10,644 nucleotides of DNA from Dunaliella salina (taxonomy: Eukaryota; Chlorophyta; Chlorophyceae; Chlamydomonadales; Dunaliellaceae): positions 127,480 through 138,123 of the forward strand of contig MU069937.1 of assembly GCA_002284615.2 (NCBI GenBank), given 5' to 3'. Shown here one piece after another: positions 9,301-10,644 of the stretch. A model generated the notes under the pieces. The model ran no database searches and had not been told where the DNA came from. It was given only the letters and a program-made list of their open reading frames with translations. The translations under genes were made by a program, and so were the position numbers. Position 1 is the stretch's first letter; each line of letters begins with the position of its first letter.

Positions 9301-9912
9301 AGATCTATGCAGGGGTCTTGTTAAAAGAGCCCTACGAGCCCTGAAAAAATGGTTCATGCGAGGTGGACACCTATACAGGGGTCTTGCCAAGAGAGCCCTG
9401 CATGCCCCGCAGAAATGATTTAGCGAGGTGGACACCTATACAGGGGTCTTGCCAAGAGAGCCCTGCGAGCCCTGAAAAAATGGTTCATGCGAGACGGACA
9501 CCTCTGCAGGAGCCCCTATGACAGGCGTCAACCAAATGAACCTTCTTTGCAAGGCCCCAGGAATCCTCTTAGCGAGGCCCCTACACAGGTGTACACCTGA
9601 AATGAACAGGGTTGGCCTGCTCCGTGTAAATCCGCAACGTACATTGCGGTTTCTTTCCGTGCCAAAAAGCCGACATACAAGGCATGTTTATATGGAATCG
9701 GCCAACCCTAGAGATGAACCATGTGTGCAGGGCTTTTTGGTGTCAACCTGTGGGGCAAGGACCCCAATGGCGAGAAGCTGCTTGTGGAGCCGTGCGACGG
9801 CTGTGACGTCACGGCAATCTTTGATCAGGTGGCTCTGGCAGGAGCGTCCCTGGGGCCCTTGATCGTCGTCTTTGTGTTCATTTACATCGCCATCCGAACC
9901 GGCTTCATGTGA
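1682..9912 (+). CDS. MRS2: MRS2/CorA-type Mg2+ channel, C-terminal part, five spliced exons
   Basis: Joining 1682-1810, 5116-5244, 6016-6096, 6870-7005 and 9731-9912 gives an uninterrupted 218-residue C-terminus ending at TGA 9910-9912. Order of parts: end of the long helix with an acidic patch (exon 1), a basic and serine-rich linker (exon 2), the pre-pore helix with MMLEAYQMQME (exon 3), the helix VHIRLNVHRNRL running into TM1 (exon 4), then GVN pore motif, loop, TM2 and stop (exon 5). MRS2/ALR/MGT proteins are known to form pentameric Mg2+ channels in the mitochondrial inner membrane, plastid or other membranes, with pore-lining TM1 and a short extra-membrane loop. Exon 3 plus exon 4 match the plant-type pattern residue for residue without a gap, which fixes that junction. 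Odd points: GVN instead of GMN, almost no tail after TM2, and tiny exons in very repeat-rich introns. The N-terminal domain, targeting peptide and promoter are outside the window. Expression and subcellular site cannot be judged; a decayed copy is possible, but all five exons are open and in phase. Confidence 0.82.
1721..2925 (+). repeat. tandem array of exon 1 end + donor + intron start
   Basis: The exon 1 segment TGGATGTACAAGCTGAGCCT through its donor, plus about 75 nt of intron (GCAAGCCAGCATGCTTGATG and GATGAGATT-GAAATG-TGGGCAA), is reiterated. Donor-equivalent positions are 1811, 1985, 2152, 2319, 2500, 2608, 2709, 2816 and 2921. The first spacings are 174, 167, 167 and 181; the later ones are 108, 101, 107 and 105 because the later units lack about 65 nt of the exon piece. 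GT is kept at 1811, 1985, 2152, 2319, 2500 and 2709, and lost at 2608, 2816 and 2921. Copies lack acceptors and several carry frame differences, so they are treated as intronic. Confidence 0.85.
2926..3228. other. intron, no recognisable feature
   Basis: Unique-looking intronic sequence between the exon 1 array and the GT tract. Open frames here continue into the dinucleotide repeat and have no family resemblance. Confidence 0.5.
3229..3350. repeat. 122-bp alternating purine-pyrimidine tract, (GT)37(GC)9 and mixed
   Basis: AT, then (GT)37 at 3231-3304, (GC)9 at 3305-3322, then GTGC/GTAC/GTGT/GCATGC to 3350, with purine-pyrimidine alternation unbroken throughout. Such tracts are prone to Z-DNA formation under negative supercoiling. 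The frames across it encode only VCVC or THTH runs and are not genes. Confidence 0.95.
3351..3918. other. intron, no recognisable feature
   Basis: Mixed-composition intron sequence; no exon, RNA gene or repeat family recognised. An ATG at 3751 opens a frame into the 21-nt array, but its first 55 codons show no recognisable domain. Confidence 0.5.
3919..4317 (+). repeat. 21-nt minisatellite, 19 units
   Basis: Nineteen gapless units of consensus AATGCTTCTCTTGTCCCATT plus T fill this stretch. Because 21 is a multiple of three and the unit lacks stops, frames stay open on both strands: a heptapeptide N/D-A-S/F-L-V-P-F repeat on + and N-G-T-R-E-A repeats on -. Units 2-5 and 9 carry TTTT (Phe version); from unit 10 on AAT and GAT starts alternate, suggesting 42-nt dimer amplification. 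The + strand is strongly pyrimidine-rich. It lies mid-intron, and I do not regard it as coding. Confidence 0.9.
4318..4560. other. intron, no recognisable feature
   Basis: Ordinary intron sequence between the 21-nt array and the exon 2 acceptor array. A pyrimidine-rich stretch GATTCCCTCTGTTCTCTGCC precedes the first acceptor-like copy. Confidence 0.5.
4561..5115 (+). repeat. tandem array of intron end + exon 2 acceptor + exon 2 start
   Basis: Five acceptor-like copies (exon-equivalent starts 4566, 4663, 4774, 4880, 5006) precede the true one at 5116; spacings are 97, 111, 106, 126 and 110 nt. Each has a (C)TGCAG-ACGCCCATC-AAGG-GCAGCC core followed by GAATGCAAGAAAGTACATG and a pyrimidine stretch (GCTCTTATCTATTGCCTGCAG). 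The copy at 4880 also carries the next part of exon 2 (SKRASLDGG). Only the last copy joins the rest of exon 2 in frame. Confidence 0.87.
5116..5244 (+). CDS. MRS2: MRS2-like exon 2 of window: basic/serine-rich linker
   Basis: This exon is 129 nt, phase 0 at both ends, and encodes 43 residues: TPIKGRSRSQ, then SKRASLDGGANSASSYT, ten consecutive serines, then DSLSPE before donor GTGAGG at 5245. It sits where plant MRS2 proteins have a variable, serine-rich, low-complexity linker between two helices. The serines come from AGC, AGT, six AGC, TCC, TCT (5197-5226), so a trinucleotide run lies in coding sequence. KRAS-L is a second basophilic-kinase consensus after RRGS in exon 1. The start is decided by frame. 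Upstream acceptor-like copies at 4566, 4880 and 5006 read out of frame here. Those at 4663 and 4774 are in frame but run into the TAG at 5113-5115 that forms this acceptor. Confidence 0.72.
5372..5550. mobile_element. hAT-like MITE, copy 1 (179 bp)
   Basis: Ends are TAGGGCTGGCCAATTCC and, inverted at the right, CAGGGTTGGCCAATTCC: 15 of 17 positions match. The (T/C)AGGG-TGG start is hAT-like. The flanking 8-mers CTGGTATG (5364-5371) and CCGGTATC (5551-5558) agree at 6 of 8, fitting the 8-bp target duplication of hAT elements. There is no coding capacity. The internal motif GCCAAAAAGCTGATACATAC recurs in the copy at 9607. Confidence 0.72.
5551..6015. other. intron, T13 run but no other recognisable feature
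   Basis: Intron sequence between the first MITE and exon 3. A run of 13 T (5840-5852) is the only simple feature. The open frame 5538-5810 shows no recognisable domain. Confidence 0.5.
6016..6096 (+). CDS. MRS2: MRS2-like exon 3 of window: EMxLEAY helix
   Basis: This 81-nt phase-0 exon encodes 27 residues, DQAEIAVVEMMLEAYQMQME plus KIHNKVK. The core E-M-x-L-E-A-Y-x-M-Q is the most recognisable MRS2/MGT family signature, in the long helix leading to the pore. The acceptor is CACACCACAG (AG 6014-6015); a second CAG at 6019-6021 could be used in frame with loss of two residues. The donor is AAG|GTGAGC at 6097. The last 50 nt plus 9 nt of intron are repeated five more times immediately downstream, giving further donor-like sites to 6398. 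Confidence 0.85.
6047..6400 (+). repeat. tandem array of exon 3 end + donor, 59-62-nt units
   Basis: Six copies, the first being the real exon end. Each unit runs ATGCTTGAAGCGTACC, CAGATGCAAATGGAGAAG, ATCCACAACAAGGTCAAG, GTGAGC. Donor positions are 6097, 6156, 6218, 6277, 6336 and 6398, with spacings of 59, 62, 59, 59 and 62. GT is kept in all six, although the 6277 copy has AGG|GTGAGC and the 6398 copy ends GTGGCC. Unit lengths are not multiples of three, so reading on from the exon shifts frame each time. Confidence 0.92.
6401..6869. other. intron, no recognisable feature
   Basis: Pyrimidine-rich intron with loose recurrences of GTGCTCATC (for example 6652, 6708, 6790). Frames on either strand have no family signature. 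It ends in the exon 4 acceptor CCAATGCAG. Confidence 0.5.
6870..7005 (+). CDS. MRS2: MRS2-like exon 4 of window: pore helix and TM1
   Basis: This exon is 136 nt, enters in phase 0 after CCAATGCAG and leaves in phase 1 at TCTG|GTGAGT (7006). It encodes TLDNAILDAQSMV, then HIRLNVHRNRL, then the hydrophobic stretch DLWITAFNTALIIGASVSG. The family counterpart is DDTEDYINIQLD-xHRN-QL followed by TM1 and the GMN motif; the HRN-R-L and the following hydrophobic span match well. Joined to exon 3, the spacing equals that of plant MRS2 with no insertion or deletion. TM1 lines the ion pathway in CorA-type channels. The last 82 nt of the exon plus the donor and a little intron form a tandem array of about 99-nt units after it. 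Confidence 0.85.
6924..7830 (+). repeat. tandem array of exon 4 TM1 segment + donor, ~99-nt units
   Basis: The unit is the last 82 nt of exon 4 (GTGCACCGTAACCGCCTGAC through GCATCCGTCTCTG), the donor GTGAGT and about 15-20 nt of intron. Donor-equivalent positions are 7006, 7103, 7207, 7296, 7400, 7492, 7599, 7691 and 7795, giving spacings of 97, 104, 89, 104, 92, 107, 92 and 104. GTGAG is kept at 7006, 7103, 7207, 7296 and 7795, while 7691 is ATGAGT. Copies are diverged and carry stops (for example TCTGAG within the 7103 unit), so they are decoys rather than exons. A further piece of the unit appears at 8296-8331. Confidence 0.88.
7831..8222 (+). repeat. nested GTGCAATG / GCAACTGCCTGATGC array
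   Basis: Two levels are visible: a short unit of about 20 nt (TGCGCAATGTGCGTGCAATGAA) and a longer one that begins GCGGCAACTGCCTGATGCAAATCTGAATG. The longer unit resembles the exon 4 stretch GTGCACCGTAACCGCCTGAC-AATGTGGATCTG, so this array appears to be a second round of amplification from the end of the 99-nt array. The - strand frames (HCTHIAHS repeats) are not genes. Confidence 0.8.
8223..9000. other. intron, mostly unique sequence
   Basis: No exon recognised. A piece of the exon 4 unit lies at 8296-8331 (GGAGCATCCGTATCTGATCAGTG). A direct repeat of CAT(T/C)ATTAAGTGGTTT with a spacing of about 27 nt occurs at 8736-8780. A segment at 8378-8430 resembles 10093-10147. The frame 8491-8694, hydrophobic and Leu/Val-rich, shows no family I recognise. 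Confidence 0.5.
9005..9520 (+). repeat. 66-nt minisatellite
   Basis: Units contain ACACAGGGGTCTTGCCAAGAG, AGCCCTGC, GAAATGGTTCATG and GAGGTGGACACCTAT. The GGGGTC landmark falls at 9246, 9312, 9378 and 9443; older, more diverged units continue to the left to about 9005. At 22 codons per unit, frames remain open on both strands, which explains the ORFs here. It is intronic. Confidence 0.85.
9607..9710. mobile_element. hAT-like MITE, copy 2 (104 bp)
   Basis: The left end CAGGGTTGGCC and the inverted right end TAGGGTTGGCC match those of the element at 5372-5550, and both carry GCCAAAAAGC-GA-ACATAC inside. Flanks GAAATGAA (9599-9606) and GAGATGAA (9711-9718) match at 7 of 8, as expected for an 8-bp hAT target duplication. 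The element ends about 20 nt before the exon 5 acceptor at 9730, so the branch point of that intron probably lies in the element or in the target duplication. Confidence 0.72.
9731..9912 (+). CDS. MRS2: MRS2-like last exon: GVN motif, loop, TM2, stop
   Basis: The acceptor ATGTGTGCAG ends at 9730; with the phase-1 G from exon 4 it starts GLFGVNLWGKDP. This places F-G-V-N exactly where CorA/MRS2 channels have F-G-M-N at the outer end of TM1. A 25-30 residue loop with CDGC follows, then TM2 (ALAGASLGPLIVVFVFIYIA), IRTGFM and TGA (9910-9912). The tail after TM2 is only about six residues, whereas many family members have a longer basic tail. Codons here are GC-rich and well formed, unlike the neighbouring repeats, which supports selection on the exon. 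The stop codon lies in the first unit of a 39-nt tandem array. Confidence 0.85.
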
Positions 9913-10060
9913 TCCTTGTGCTTGCGCTGGGGCTGGACAGGCATCGTATGATCATTGTCCTAGGAGTGGGGCTGAACAGGCTTCATGTGTTCATTGTGCT
10001 GGCACTGGGGTTGGACAGGCTTCATTGATGGAGCTGGACGGGCTTCATATGCTCATCGTA
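9901..10060 (+). repeat. 39-nt array starting inside the final codons and stop
   Basis: GGCTTCAT-type landmarks lie at 9901 (the coding GFM-stop), 9940, 9979 and 10018, exactly 39 nt apart, then about 10040. The unit reads GGCTTCATGTG-TC-TTGTGCT then TGCACTGGGGCTGGACA. The first unit contains the authentic TGA; the 9979 copy has TGT at that place. It lies in the 3' flank, probably the 3' UTR. Confidence 0.85.
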
Positions 10061-10179
10061 CTTGCAGTGAAGGGTGGGTGGGTGGCATTGGTGGGACTCG
10101 CTGTTAGTGCCAGCGCTGACTGATGGGTCTTTCCTAAATGCACGCTGGCGTTGTCCAGTGTAGACTTTCACTTATAGCT

Positions 10180-10375
10180 GTGCACTGGGGCTGGACGGCT
10201 TCATGTGTTCATTGCGCTTGCACTGGGGCTGGACAGGCTTCATATGCTTATCGTACTTGCGCTGGGGCTGGACGGGCTTCATGTGTTGCAGGCCTCATTA
10301 TCATTGTGCTTGCACTGGGGGTGGGCAGGCATGTGGTCCATGTGCTTGCACTGGGGCAGGACAGTCATTTTGCTG
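10180..10375 (+). repeat. second block of the 39-nt array
   Basis: Further copies of GGGGCTGGACAGGCTTCATG-G with TTGCGCTTGCACT are seen at about 10198, 10238, 10276 and 10321, separated from the first block by about 120 nt of other sequence. Confidence 0.8.
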
Positions 10376-10644
10376 CAAAAAGAAATAAAAGGACATTTAG
10401 GCAATCCTTGCACAGCGTCTTGTGTCCAAAGCCATCCAGGCAAGCTCGCGTGAAGTGTGGGCAGGCACCCCAGTCCATGCTAGAAGGTCCATGCCAGTGA
10501 ACAATGTTGAGAAGCAAGCTCATGAGGCATGACCCAAGGAGTGGGCATGTTGTTCAAATGGGGCATTCTAACGGGGAGCCAAGGCTGTGTACGCGTGCCC
10601 TCCGATGCCTCTAGAATGTGTACAGTGTGTGTGTGTGTGTGTGT
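10376..10644. other. 3' flank, ends in (GT)n
   Basis: Unique-looking sequence after the 39-nt array; no gene recognised. A GT tract of at least ten units starts at 10625 and is cut by the window end. Confidence 0.6.
10384..10389 (+). promoter_or_regulatory. possible poly(A) signal AATAAA
   Basis: The only AATAAA after the stop codon lies 470 nt downstream, just past the 39-nt array. Green algae often use TGTAA instead; I found none between the stop and 10644, so this is a weak call. Confidence 0.25.

Noticed and set aside
9005..9520. Frames of 60-110 codons through the 66-nt array
   Set aside because: 66 is a multiple of three; open frames follow from the repeat.

Overview
The window is nuclear DNA from a eukaryote with long, GT-AG introns that are packed with satellites. 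It carries the 3' part of one recognisable gene on the + strand: five exons (1682-1810, 5116-5244, 6016-6096, 6870-7005, 9731-9912) that splice in phase into the C-terminal 218 residues of a CorA/MRS2/ALR-type divalent-cation (Mg2+) channel. The coiled-coil and pore part aligns without a gap to the plant-type MRS2/MGT pattern, and all four internal junctions keep the frame (phases 0, 0, 0, 1). The N-terminal half of the protein and the promoter lie upstream of the window. A photosynthetic eukaryote, most likely a green alga, is my best guess. It rests on the plant-like MRS2 layout and on a complete plastid-type tRNA-Arg(UCU) stranded in the first intron. Genus is not determinable by eye, and a sponge-type mitochondrial source for the tRNA is the main alternative.

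Layout. 1-1681 is intron upstream of the first visible exon. It holds a degenerate 'TTTGCTGCA' minisatellite (about 150-365) and a CCCTCATGCA minisatellite. The latter is interrupted at about 690-1545 by a compositionally different block holding the tRNA, two near-perfect palindromes and a (GT)27 tract. 1811-5115 is an intron holding nine copies of the exon 1 donor region, a 122-bp alternating purine-pyrimidine tract, a 19-copy 21-nt array and five decoy copies of the exon 2 acceptor. 5245-6015 is an intron with a 179-bp hAT-like MITE. 6097-6869 is an intron starting with five extra copies of the exon 3 end plus its donor. 7006-9730 is an intron holding about eight extra copies of the exon 4 end plus donor, a nested GTGCAATG array, a 66-nt array and a second hAT-like MITE ending about 20 nt before the exon 5 acceptor. 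After the stop codon a 39-nt array begins inside the last codons and fills much of the 3' flank.

The most unusual thing here is that every one of the five exons has an edge that has been tandemly reiterated. In four of them the repeated unit includes a splice site (donor for exons 1, 3 and 4; acceptor for exon 2), and in the fifth it includes the stop codon. This produces ladders of decoy splice sites. In addition, the pore signature of the predicted protein reads GVN where CorA/MRS2 channels normally have GMN. Almost all long open reading frames in the window are by-products of tandem repeats and are not reported as genes.
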